From Catenaria anguillulae PL171 (taxonomy: Eukaryota > Blastocladiomycota > Blastocladiomycetes > Blastocladiales > Catenariaceae), in contig MCFL01000261.1 in NCBI GenBank assembly GCA_002102555.1, forward strand, positions 1 to 34,037: a stretch of DNA of 34,037 nt. Direction: 5' to 3'. The notes under the pieces are model-generated. The model was not told the origin of the DNA, ran no database searches, and saw only the letters and a program-made list of their open reading frames with translations. This document shows, piece after piece, positions 9,957 to 22,119 of this stretch. Numbering within the stretch: the first letter of the stretch is position 1; every line of letters starts with the position of its first letter. Made by a program: the position numbers and the translations under genes.

Positions 9957-11851
9957 ATGCACGCAGCTATCATGACATCCTCTGCAACGGCTGACTTCGA
10001 CCCCACTGTTCCTCGGCGTATCCGAGTGGCAAACCGGTCAGGCACCATTCGCTATGCCGGCACCGTGACGGGGACATCAGGTCTCTGGTACGGTGTCGAG
10101 TGGGACGACGCCCTTGGCAAGCACAATGGCACTCACAACGGGACCACATACTTTACCACGCGCAAGCCCGCCGCTGGGTCCTTTATCCGTCCTGTCGCCG
10201 CCAAAATCGACGAGGCATTGCCCTTGATCGACGTGCTTCATGAACGGTATCCGGCAACGACGGCATCAACGGGCAGCGGCGCAGCACCGGCATTGACAAC
10301 GACAAACGATGCATCGTTGGCCGCAACCCCAGGCGACTTGGAAAAGCCTGATGTGGTGGTGACAAAGTGGGCCAAGACGTCGATTGATGTGGAAATGGTA
10401 GGATTCAATAAGGTGGCCAAAAAGCAGCGACTCGAGCAGCTCCACGAGGCAAACCTCGTCGATTCCCGTGCGGGCGTCTTGCCCAGTCCCGTCTCGATTC
10501 TCGGCACCACATTGCCGCTTGTGCAAACGCTCGACTTGTCCGGATGCATGCTTGGGTCATGGGCTGACATTGCTCAGTTATGCCGTTGCTTGCCCAACTT
10601 GCATTCGATTCACCTCAAGTACGACTTGGATCTCACTTCCATACCCCATCCATGTAACCAGAAGATGGCGCTGACCCCCTCACGCCACCAGTCGACTTCG
10701 GCTTGATTTGCCGGCCCACGAGCAGAACGACGAGCCCAATTTCAAGGGCGCCTTTGACCGGATCCGCATCATGTCGCTCAACTTGACCTTTCACCAACCA
10801 CACGAGGTTTACCCGATTTTGCTCATCCTGCATTCACATTTTTATTGGATATCTGACACTCGATCCGTGTGTGAGCAGATTACGCGGCTATCGAGGTTCT
10901 GGACCGCCCTGGAGGAACTGCACCTTGGCTTCAACGAGTTGCACGCCGTTCCCGTCCTCAATGCTCCGACCCTACGCCATCTCAATCTGCAAAACAACGC
11001 CATTGATCTCACAACACTCTCGGATCTCAAACCGCTTGCAAACCTGCGTCATCTCAACTTGCAATGGAACAACATCCAACACATTCGCGCGGACGTGGAC
11101 CCTTGCTTGACCCAAGTCGAGGAATTGTGGTTGACGGACAATGCGATTGCCGATTGGCAAAGTGTGGATGCGCTGGCGGCCTGGACGGGGCTCAGGGAGC
11201 TCCGAATCACACGCAACCCCGTGTATTCCAATGCAACTGATATGGATCAGGCACGCATTCAAGTCATTGCGCGGTTGCCGCAAATCAACATGCTGAATCG
11301 CAGTGAGGTACACACGTTCATTCGCCTGTGATCCCTCAACGCATGCTCGTGAACAGCACCGAGTTGACCATGGCTGAGTTGTGTTTTAGGTTTCCGAAAA
11401 ATCTCGACTCGGCGCCGAACTTTACTTTCTCAAGCTCGCGGCCGAAGCCATTCTCGCAACCACTGGCGTCGCAATTCCACCCGACGTGCCTGCTGCCGAG
11501 CTCAGGAAGCGTGTCCCTGCCGACATTATTGCCGCCTTCCCAACCCTCATTCCACTCGCAGCCAAGCATGGCCTCCCGTGGGTGGCGCCACCCGAAACCG
11601 AAAAGATTGCTGTGCAATCCGTGACAGTCAAGCGAAATGCGGATGAGCGGTCTTTCAAGATTCCGGTCTCATCAACATTGGTGCGTGCATTCAAGTCTAT
11701 GGTGGCCCGCTCATTCAAGATTCCGCCAAGGAAGCTGGTTCTGGAAGTGACCGATTCGGTGACTGGGAGGGTAGAAAGGCTCGAGGATGACGGACGCCAT
11801 TTGTCCTTTTACAACATTGAAGATGGAACAGTGGTGCAGGTTGTGAGTTAG
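9957..11851 (+). CDS. TBCE: Tubulin-folding cofactor E
   Basis: Cofactor that binds alpha-tubulin and, with cofactors C and D, takes part in making and dissociating the alpha/beta-tubulin dimer in the cytosol. Four exons, 9957-10618, 10692-10806, 10879-11307 and 11390-11851 (introns 73, 72 and 82 bp), give 555 residues, close to the ~530 of animal TBCE. Three domains appear in the family order. The first is an N-terminal CAP-Gly domain (about 20-82, WYGVEWDD then GKHNGTHNGTTYF, a TBCE-like variant of GKNDG). A leucine-rich repeat block follows (about 190-400: LQTLDLSGCML, LRHLNLQNNAID, LRHLNLQWNNI, LWLTDNAIADW, LRELRITRNPV). The last is a C-terminal ubiquitin-like domain (about 470-555). ATG 9957 is used; a second in-frame ATG at 9972 has a better context. 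The second intron is 72 bp without an in-frame stop, so its retention would insert 24 residues. Confidence 0.93.
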
Positions 11852-12243
11852 ACAACTAGTCATATATGTTCACACAGCCCTTGCGTTATGTAAACATGTA
11901 CACACATTTCTTGCATGTTGTTTGTTCGCACCTTGCTCGTTGTCATCCATCAGAGCCGGACAGAGATGGGTATTGCCTCCCACAAACGGTTCCGGAATCC
12001 TCAAATGACTTGAGGCAATTGCTACTCCTGAAATCTATGCATTCGTATCCCACGCATTCGAGATTCATGTACACTTGATGCCCCGGCGCGCCTTCGGCCT
12101 CTCCCTTCGACCCCTCAACAAACGCGTCCCACTCCACAACCAACGACTTGAGCACAGGTACAACTCCACAAGACAATTTGCGCAATCTCCAGCGCACCAT
12201 GCCCATCAGAGACCCAAGCCATACACTCAGCTCGTAGCCGGCC
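11852..12243. other. Intergenic region between TBCE and PTEN
   Basis: 392 bp for the 3' UTR of cofactor E and the promoter of PTEN, both on the plus strand. No motif stands out. Confidence 0.5.
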
Positions 12244-14259
<2,016 letters not shown>

Positions 14260-15099
14260 CTGCCTCCATTGCCAGATTACATGACAATGATGCGGATCGG
14301 TCGCATGGTTCAAGCCCGTGGCGAAGAGAAGTTTAATTTGGCCGTTTTTGATTCTCGGTCTTGCGGTCACCATTTTTTTTTTCTTTCTCTGTCCTGGTTT
14401 TCTCAAATGCTTGTGTACATTTCCTTTATTTGTGTCGTCTGGCTGTTGCTGTGATCTTCAACAAGTTTGTTGTCTCGTAGCTTTACTTGAAGTCGAGCAG
14501 TTTGGCCAGGTCGTTCGTGTCCTGCCTCCAAGCTGGCACTTCCAAGCCATGCATGCACACATACATAAGTACATAAATACGCACCTAACAATGTAAATAA
14601 AGGGCAGCCAGCGAGGCATTTTCGTCCTGCGAACAATTGGCGTCTGGTCAAGTGCGCCAGTGTGTACATCTGGAGTGCGAACAACTTTCGCGAGAACACA
14701 GTCGGACCGACCACGACCACACCGCAAGATGTGCACCGTATTGATTCTTTACGCGCCCCATGAAGAGCCAACAGTGCCATTGATTTTTGGGCGAACCAAA
14801 TGTAAACCGGGCCTCAACCGCCGCGAGCTCCTACCTTCCCAGTCGTATCGCTTCATTTCTGGACTGGTCACCGCCGCTGCTGTTTGGATTTTGTCATCCA
14901 TTGTCCGGTGGGGTTGATCTGTCTGTTGTTGACCGTAAATGGTCCACAATGTGCCTACGGCACACGAGCTCATGTCTTGTAGAGTCGCATCTCTTCGCAT
15001 ATAATGCACATGCAGCCCACAGTCAATCCGCAATAGCACGCACCCGAACGCCCACTATTCGTCACCTGTTACGCATCATACCCACACTTTTGCACCATC
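14260..15099. other. Intergenic region between PTEN and SH3 gene
   Basis: 840 bp with T-rich patches (14369-14400) after the PTEN stop. It carries the PTEN 3' UTR and the promoter of the SH3 gene. No RNA gene or conserved frame was found. Confidence 0.5.
14596..14601 (+). terminator. Possible PTEN polyadenylation signal
   Basis: An exact aataaa lies 337 bp after the PTEN stop codon, in a T/A-rich non-coding stretch. The position suits a 3' UTR end, but such hexamers also arise by chance. Confidence 0.35.
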
Positions 15100-15813
15100 A
15101 TGGAATCCCACTACCATTACCAGCATTCCCACTCTCCGACCATCATCTCGCCCAACCGCCCTCGTTGGCCCGCTCCGTCAAGCAAATCATCATACTGCCC
15201 GGCGCACCTTTCCGCCCATGTGTACCCGGCCCCTACCGCTCCGCCAGGCGAGGCCAAATTCACTCAACAAGTTGCTCAAGCACCTCACTTTCTCTTTACC
15301 GCCGTCGCAGCTCCTCCACACGAATGCACCCGCAGCCGTCACAACGCAAAGGCAGTCTGCACACTCCAGGCCGAATCTATTCCTATCCATCACCAAGTCC
15401 CCCCGAGCTATCGGCCTCGGCCTCGGTATCCATCCACTTCATCGACAAGCAGTTCTGGCTCCAATTCGTCAACCTATTCCACGTCTCCCACGCACTCTGG
15501 ATATGGCCCGATCGTGAGGCTGCCGTATTACTCGCTAGTCTTGTCGCAGTATCCCGCACACGTTGCCGGTGCGCGGATCGCGGTTGGCAAGCATGTGCCG
15601 CGGACACCGTTGGAACTGGCCGTGAGTCCAGGTGACTTGGTGCATGTGTTGAGTGCCGACGCAGATGGCTGGGCCGTCGGTAGAATTGAGGAGATGGGCA
15701 ATGCGTGTGGTAAGTTTCCGTTGTGGATACTGGAGCCAAGGGACGACGAGGATGTGGTGGTCAAGGCCATCAGCGCCGATATCGCCGATGCGACACTGGT
15801 GTCGAGGTCGTAA
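15100..15813 (+). CDS. Small SH3-domain protein
   Basis: A single open frame of 237 residues. The first ~150 residues are Ser/Pro/His-rich and look disordered. A C-terminal SH3-like module covers about 170-220: ELAVSPGDLVHVLS is the RT-loop/diverging-turn part, DGWAVGRIE the conserved Trp strand, and GKFPLWILEP the usual GxFP...V end. The best resemblance is to fungal SH3 domains in signalling and polarity proteins of the Fus1 kind (DGWA.GRN...GVFPL). It would bind proline-rich ligands; the partner is unknown. The start ATG 15100 (catcATGg) is the first Met of the frame; an upstream exon cannot be excluded, since family proteins can be longer. A perfect 5' splice site (gtaagt, 15710-15715) lies inside the GKFP codons but is read as coding because the domain continues through it. 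The gene converges on WDR59 with a 118-bp gap. Confidence 0.65.
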   Translation: MESHYHYQHSHSPTIISPNRPRWPAPSSKSSYCPAHLSAHVYPAPTAPPGEAKFTQQVAQAPHFLFTAVAAPPHECTRSRHNAKAVCTLQAESIPIHHQVPPSYRPRPRYPSTSSTSSSGSNSSTYSTSPTHSGYGPIVRLPYYSLVLSQYPAHVAGARIAVGKHVPRTPLELAVSPGDLVHVLSADADGWAVGRIEEMGNACGKFPLWILEPRDDEDVVVKAISADIADATLVSRS

Positions 15814-15931
15814 GCATGTTGATTTCTGTCATCAGCATATAACCGTTGCCACAAGCTGGACAATGAATATGCCACGGCAAGACATTCTGTACATACATCC
15901 ACACACAGCAACTTACACAACATGAACTCTG

Positions 15932-18900
15932 TCATCCTGCTGGCACAGCCAGGCCACAGCGACAATCACAGCCAAACGCTGGACAAGTCTTTGGCCCACC
16001 ACTTGCAAACCACCCTCGCACATGGGCTGGATGCCCACCATGTCCACATGCAGGGCACATCATAGTGACGCCACGAACCACGCCGCGACACACGGAACAC
16101 CGAACGGCCCGCGAGCGCTTACAGTTCGGACACTGCCTCGTATGTCCATGGCGTCCACCCTGATCGCTTGCAGGCGATGACGGAGCAACGGCAATCCCAC
16201 AATCCGAACACTTGAAGACGCATTCCGTGACCAACTCGGGCCCTGGTGCGTATGAGCGGACAGTCGCGACAGGTGCAGAAAACGCAGCAGCCGCGGCAGT
16301 CCCGTGCACGTCGTTGACCCCGAGAGCTTGAAAGATGGTGACGAGGTGGCGAGCGAGCTCGGCGCGCACATCAAACAGCTGCACACGGTGCAAGAGATCA
16401 AGGTAGCCGGCCATGTATCGTTGGAAGCGGGCGAGGCGTTCAACCAGCTCCAGCATGCCCACTTGCTGGTACGGCAAGCGTGGGTCGGAGATGACAATTC
16501 CCACATTTGCGACCGTCATGCGCGCGTGAGCTCTGCCAGCGGGAATCGTGATGGCCTTGGGCAACTCGGTCGGTTTCGGCTGTGGTGTTTGTGTAGCTGC
16601 CGGATGAGACAACGAGCCATGTGCGATGGTTTTGAGGCGTGTAACTGACCCATTTGCTCGAGAGGCCGTGGCCGGTGGGGGTGGCGGAGGAGGAGGTGGC
16701 GGTGGTGGAGGCGGCGGAGGTGTGCCGGGGGAACCAAATCCAATGCCGCCGAATGCAACACCAGGTGGCAATCCAGGCAATGCACCTGAAAATGACGTGC
16801 GTGGAGTGCGAGGATTGGGAGCAGGGGTTGGTACGAGCGCAGTTGCGCCGGACGGGGGAATGGAAAGAGCACGGCGGAATTGGGGAGGCGACGGCATGGC
16901 CCCGGACGACATCCACGATGGTGCATGCCCGCGCAAATGTTGAGGTGATCCGCGCGAGAGTGGATCTGGTGGTGGAGGCGTTCCGAGCGAGACACCGAGC
17001 ATGGCACCAGGTGAGCTGGGGATATTGATCGGAAGCGATCCCTCCATGACCTCGTCGTAGTGCGTCGCGGCTGGTGCAACCATGGGTGTCTCCACTGGTA
17101 AAGGCGCAGGGACCATCCATGGGTCCATGACCGTGTCCCATGGTTGAACGACTGGGGACTGGCCCTTGCACGTTGCCAAAGCAGCCAAATCCGAAGCAGC
17201 AAACACGGCCGCAAACACGGTCAATGACTGAATGTCCCGTCGTGCCTCCAATGCGGCAAACAAGCGATCCACCATGGCTCTTCCCAACGGGTGTCCGCTA
17301 CCGCCCATGAAGCCATACCCAGAACTGCCGTATTCGAACCCGAATGCGCCGTCAACACCACCACCATACATTCCTGGTCCCATCATCATGGACTGCTGCT
17401 GTTGCTGTTGTGGGACCGACACGATGAGCTCGGCCATGGCCCACAGCCGTGACAAGTCGTGTCTCCCAACCTGCATTGCCGCCGCCGAATTGTGAATGCA
17501 CACGTCGCGCAGCGTCGGTAGCGCCGGGTTTGGTGCCAGGACGTATGCGCGTGCCAAGTCAAGATCGAATGGCAACACGTGACTGAAATCTAGCATAACG
17601 ATGATCCGGTTCGACTTGCCCTCGAGTAGGTCGCTGACAAGCAGGGAGCCACTCTCACCGCCAGCGACGCCAGAGAGCAAATTGGCCGATGACGACAAGC
17701 GGAATGAGGAACGGTGGTTTGTGTTGACGTCGGCAGCGTGTCGGTCAGCTGTATCACTATTGGAAGTGAGGGAGGTCCCAAGGAGCGCACGCTTATGCGT
17801 GGACGAGTGACCGTGAATCCGACTTGCAGCGTCGGAGAGGAAAGACAAGCGAGTGTTTGCCGAGGCCGGGAACAGCTTACGGCGCACGCGGTTGAGAATG
17901 TCGTCGGTTGCGTGTGTTGAGGGCAACTGCATCACAGTGTTGGTTGGCGTGAGAACGTGAATGAAGAGAACAAGAAAACAAATACAGCACAGCGTACCTT
18001 TGGGTAATACAGGTTCGGAATTAGCATGTCCTCATCCTCGTCAATCGGGTCCCCTTGCCCATCCACATCGCCACCATTACCATCACCATGCTCTCCCATT
18101 CCATGGCTTGCAGATCCCACCTGGTCCATGACCTGCTTGAACTGCCCATACTGATCATACGACCTCGGCAACCCAGTGTTGGCCAACCTGGCAGCAACTT
18201 CACGTCCAACAGCAAACACGGCAAGCTTGCCCAGCGGCGACCACGCCATACCCGAAAACCGTGGGAACGGCACCCGCCGGTCATACTCGCGCATCGACGC
18301 CGATGACGCAGTCGTTTGCGCACCATTACTCGCTGCTGCAGCGGCTGCTGCCGCTGCCGCCAATGCCGCATCCCGGCTGACGACGCGATCAAGCGGCGAC
18401 ATGAATCCGGGCCCCAGCGATGTTGGCGTCACGAGCGCTGCGCCCGAGGTCGCAGCTGTCATCATATCGTCGTCATCGTCGCCCGAATCCACGTCCAAAT
18501 CATCCAGCTCATCGCCACCGCCACTTCCGCTTCCCGCCACGGTTCCGTCCACAGGCGTCGTGGGCCGTCCAGCCCCAGCCGCTGACGAAGACGAAGAGAC
18601 ACCGCCCAACATGGATGACAAGGCCGCCGAAACCGAATGCGACGATGACATGGACAAATGCGGCATGATCGACGGATCCGACAGGGGCCGGTTGGGCGAC
18701 TGCCCGAGCAAGTGACGCAAGCACGGCTCTATGCATACGCGGCCGCGGAGGGCATTGCGCTCAATAATCGCCGTGAGCTGCGACTCGAGACGGGCACGGG
18801 TGCCTGCGTCGAGGTCGGCGGATTCGTGGACCATGACGGTGGGTGAGTTGCTCGAGGAACCGGACGACGAGGAAACAGCGGCAGAAGGGTAGGATTCGGG

Positions 18901-21664
18901 AAACCACATGGTCAAGCGCACTGGGTGTTTGGGACCGGCGGATTCCGCGTGCCAGGGGCCAAGGATGGTGAACGAGCACGATCGGGTGGTGAGATCAATG
19001 GTGTCAAACTTCACATTCGGGTATCTGCTTGTCACCCACATGAGCTCTTGCGGAAGGGTATTGAGCAAAGGCCGGGACGACGGTGTTGACTTGGGTGCGA
19101 CAGGGTCAGTCCCGATCCGCTGTGCAGAAGTTGCCGAGCTCGGCTCAGATTGAATCACTTGGAAGACGCGACCGACAGGACCTAGGGCCGAAGCGGATTT
19201 GGATGCGCCCGCGAGGGAAGATGACATGTGCGATTGAGCGCGGCGCACAATGAGCGAGTTGACGGGTACGGCGCCCGCGGATACCGAAGCGTCACCCGTT
19301 GACCCCGAGCTGGCACCATCCCAGTCAAGAGAAACGGGAACAACACACACCTCGTTTGCTTCGGACCAGGCGACCAATTGCCATGAAGATGGGGCAGCTG
19401 CCGATGGGGATGCCTTCGGCGACGCAACCGCGGTCGCGGAAGGTGTAATCGGTTCCGGATGGGGATCGGCGACCTCTGCTTGGCCATCTTCCTGTTCGTC
19501 CCTCAATTGACGAGCTTCAACCGATGGTGACGTTGATGTGGCCGGAAGATCTGCGGACCCTATGCCATCCGTCACGGTCCATCCTCCACGCCACTCGACA
19601 ACCACAGCCGAACCGTTGATGCCAGGCACGTGAATCGGCACCGCCCCCAAATCGGAAGCACGCACAATGACGGCCGAGTCCTGATGCCGATATGGCACGG
19701 CCAAAATGCCCTCGCCGTTGCCAGGGCTATACGTGACAGATGCCAGCGGAAAGCCCAGATCCACACTGGCTGTTGGTCCCGATACACCACCACTGGTCAC
19801 GTCTACCTGCGCCTGTGCCTGTTTGACGTTCCACACACTCACGACACCATCCAACCCGCCCGAAACCAGCTCGCCCTCATTTTTGGGATGCCAATCAATT
19901 GCCATGACCTTTGCCCCCGCCCCACCCGCCGCGGCGACGGATCCTGCTCCATTCACCTTTGCCACGACGGGCGCCGCGCCGTTCCGCACATCCCACACAC
20001 TGACAATCTCGGAATGCATTGAGGCAAGCAGCCACGGGTTACACGGATTCCATTTGACGGCATGAACAGCGAGCGGCCATTGGGCAAGCACATTGACCAT
20101 GGCGGCTTGCTTGTGCTTGCGCAAGTCCCACAAGATGATTTGCCCATCGAGCGCACATGTGGCGAGCAGGTCTGGGTGGAACGGAGACCAGTGAAGGTCG
20201 GTCACGGCGCGCGAGTGCCCCGTTAGCGTGCGTTGCACACCGCCAGTGGCAAAGCGCGATGATGACGGAGACGAGAGCAGGCCAAAAGCCGAGGCTGTGG
20301 CCGTGGTTGCGGCGGTGGCAAATGCAGGAAGGAGCGGGATGGCACTGGCGGTGAGTGTGGGCGAAAGGGGCCCTCTGGGTGTGGTGGGTTGCGCGGCGAC
20401 GGGTTGCGTGCGCAAAAGGGAGGTGCCGAGGAGGTCGAGTTTGGTGTGTGTAGGCGAGCTGGTGGGCGAAGCGGCAGCCGTGGGCGACGTGACAGTGCCT
20501 TGATGTGAAGTGGAAAGGTTCCAAATGTGCACGTGATTTCGGTCCTACACCTCTGGCAAGTTTGTGAGCTGATACAACAAGGCACTGAGCGAGGAACGAC
20601 AGCAAGTAACGTACCGATGAGGCAAGCCAATGGTCCCTTGCCAGATGCGGATTCCACATGACCTTGACCCTCCCGCCCAGCTGATGCTGATAGCTCGCCA
20701 GCAATGGCTGCCTGGGCCGATTCAACACACACGGATCATCCAACGGCCTCGATAAATCCAACAGCGCAATTCCGCGCCGACAAGCAATCACCACGTCTCT
20801 ACCCGACGGCGAGAGCGAAATGTCTCCATGGCGGCCTGGAATGCCCTCTGGTGCTTCAATGTACATTGGTTGCGGCAACGATGTAGATGCGCCACGCGTC
20901 GGCAGCTCGCTTGCCACTGTGATGACGTCGGCACGGTCCGAGGTCGCGATGGACGACGGACCAGAAGCCGCGGCGGTTCCAGGCATGGCGCCGGCGAGCG
21001 TGGCCGCATTAGATCCGCGGCGCGAGGGAATATCCGCATTGATGCCAGCAGCACTTGCCGATGTTGCGTCAGTTGCAGATGCGTTGTTGGAGCCATTGCC
21101 GGTCAGCGAAACAGTTGCTGTGGGCGGGGTGGCGGCTGCGGCAGACGGATCAGGGAGCAGCCGGGGGCCGTTGACAGGATCGGGCGTGTTGGGTGCGCTT
21201 CCGTCCGACAGGCCAACAAGCAGCAAGGGTGGCGGCAAGCTCGGTGTGGACGGCGGTTGCGGTAAGAGCATATCGGGTGGGTCGAGATTGACGTTGACAG
21301 TCAGACCTAGGGCGCTCGCAACAGCCGACGATGCTGTCCCGCTTGTCCCGCCCGTTCCTGTGCCCGTAAGCTCCGAGTCAGTGTCACTGATCTGGCTGCT
21401 GCCCATGGACATTGTGGCCGAGGGCGGGCGCAGCCCCGGATCGCTGGTGCTGCCAGGCAGCGCAAGGCCATCGAGATCGTTGTCCAGTTGCCGCGATACG
21501 GCAGGGTGTTCAAGCGATGTGGGCGAGTCTTCCCTGCTGGGCGGTAATGGTGGTAAGATGATTGGGATTTGCAGCGGCGGAGGTTTTGGCGGCGTGAGCG
21601 ACTCGCGACGTGTGGCCGTGGATGGCGACGGTATTGGTGACGAAGGCGATGATGGAGCACTCAT
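15932..21664 (-). CDS. WDR59: WDR59/Mtc5-like subunit of GATOR2 (SEA complex)
   Basis: Subunit of GATOR2 (SEACAT in yeast), which acts upstream of TORC1 at the vacuole or lysosome in amino-acid sensing. Three exons, 21664-20615, 20544-17998 and 17926-15932, with introns of 70 and 71 bp, give 1863 residues, about twice human WDR59 (~970). Order of parts: a Ser/Pro-rich N-terminal extension (~1-265); WD40 repeats (~270-650: HVHIWNLSTS, LATCALDGQIILWDLR, LASMHSEIVSVWDVR, LVSGGLDGVVSVWNV); an RWD domain (LPQELMWVTSRYPNVKF... to CIEPCLRHLL); the conserved VPFPRFSGMAWSPLGKLAVF; long low-complexity linkers; and a C-terminal zinc-binding block with CSDCG, CPNCKRSRAVRCSVC and CPACGHGGHPAHVRGWF...CPAFGCDCRC, typical of SEA/GATOR2 beta-propeller proteins. 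The linkers include runs of about 16 Pro (coded near 16675-16725), 11 Ala (near 18331-18365) and 6 Gln. ATG 21664 is the first Met. Confidence 0.88.
16675..16725 (-). repeat. Poly-proline codon repeat in WDR59
   Basis: A ggtggcggaggaggaggtgg-type purine-rich run on the plus strand encodes about 16 consecutive prolines on the minus strand. A coding microsatellite of this kind tends to vary in length. Confidence 0.8.
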
Positions 21665-22119
21665 GCTTGAAACTTTGCGTGAGAGCAGCTCTATACGGGG
21701 ACAATTGCTTCCAGTGTTGTATTGATATGTCCATTGGCACGCTGTCGAGTGAACATTATTTATTTACAGGATTGCACTGACAACGACTTCATTGGCATTG
21801 GCACGATGACCCAACCCGTACTTCACCGCCGCCGTGTCGGACGTTGAAGCAACCGAGCAGACACCAGTCAAACTGCTTGGCATGTACTGATTCTATTGAG
21901 GTGGATGTGTACTCAGCAGCTCTTCCAACGCCAGCCCGAAAACGAGAAAACAAAACATTGACAAAGCCACTGACAGGTTGGTGGTTACACGATGTATCCG
22001 ACGGCACCATCTCTCAGTGGCGGCAGCGGGAACTTGAAAGAAAATGTGCCAAGGAGAGAAAAAAAAAACCACAATGGAGCTATGGCAAGAGAAAACAGAC
22101 AGGGGAATGAAGTAGGGAG
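21665..22119. other. Intergenic region between WDR59 and HSPA12-like gene
   Basis: 455 bp holding the WDR59 promoter and the 3' UTR of the upstream Hsp70-like gene, both minus strand. A short A-run (about 22061-22068) is present. No gene is seen. Confidence 0.5.

Noticed and set aside
20820-21725. 301-codon plus-strand frame opposite the WDR59 N-terminus
   Set aside because: Shadow of the low-complexity Ser/Pro extension; no independent evidence.
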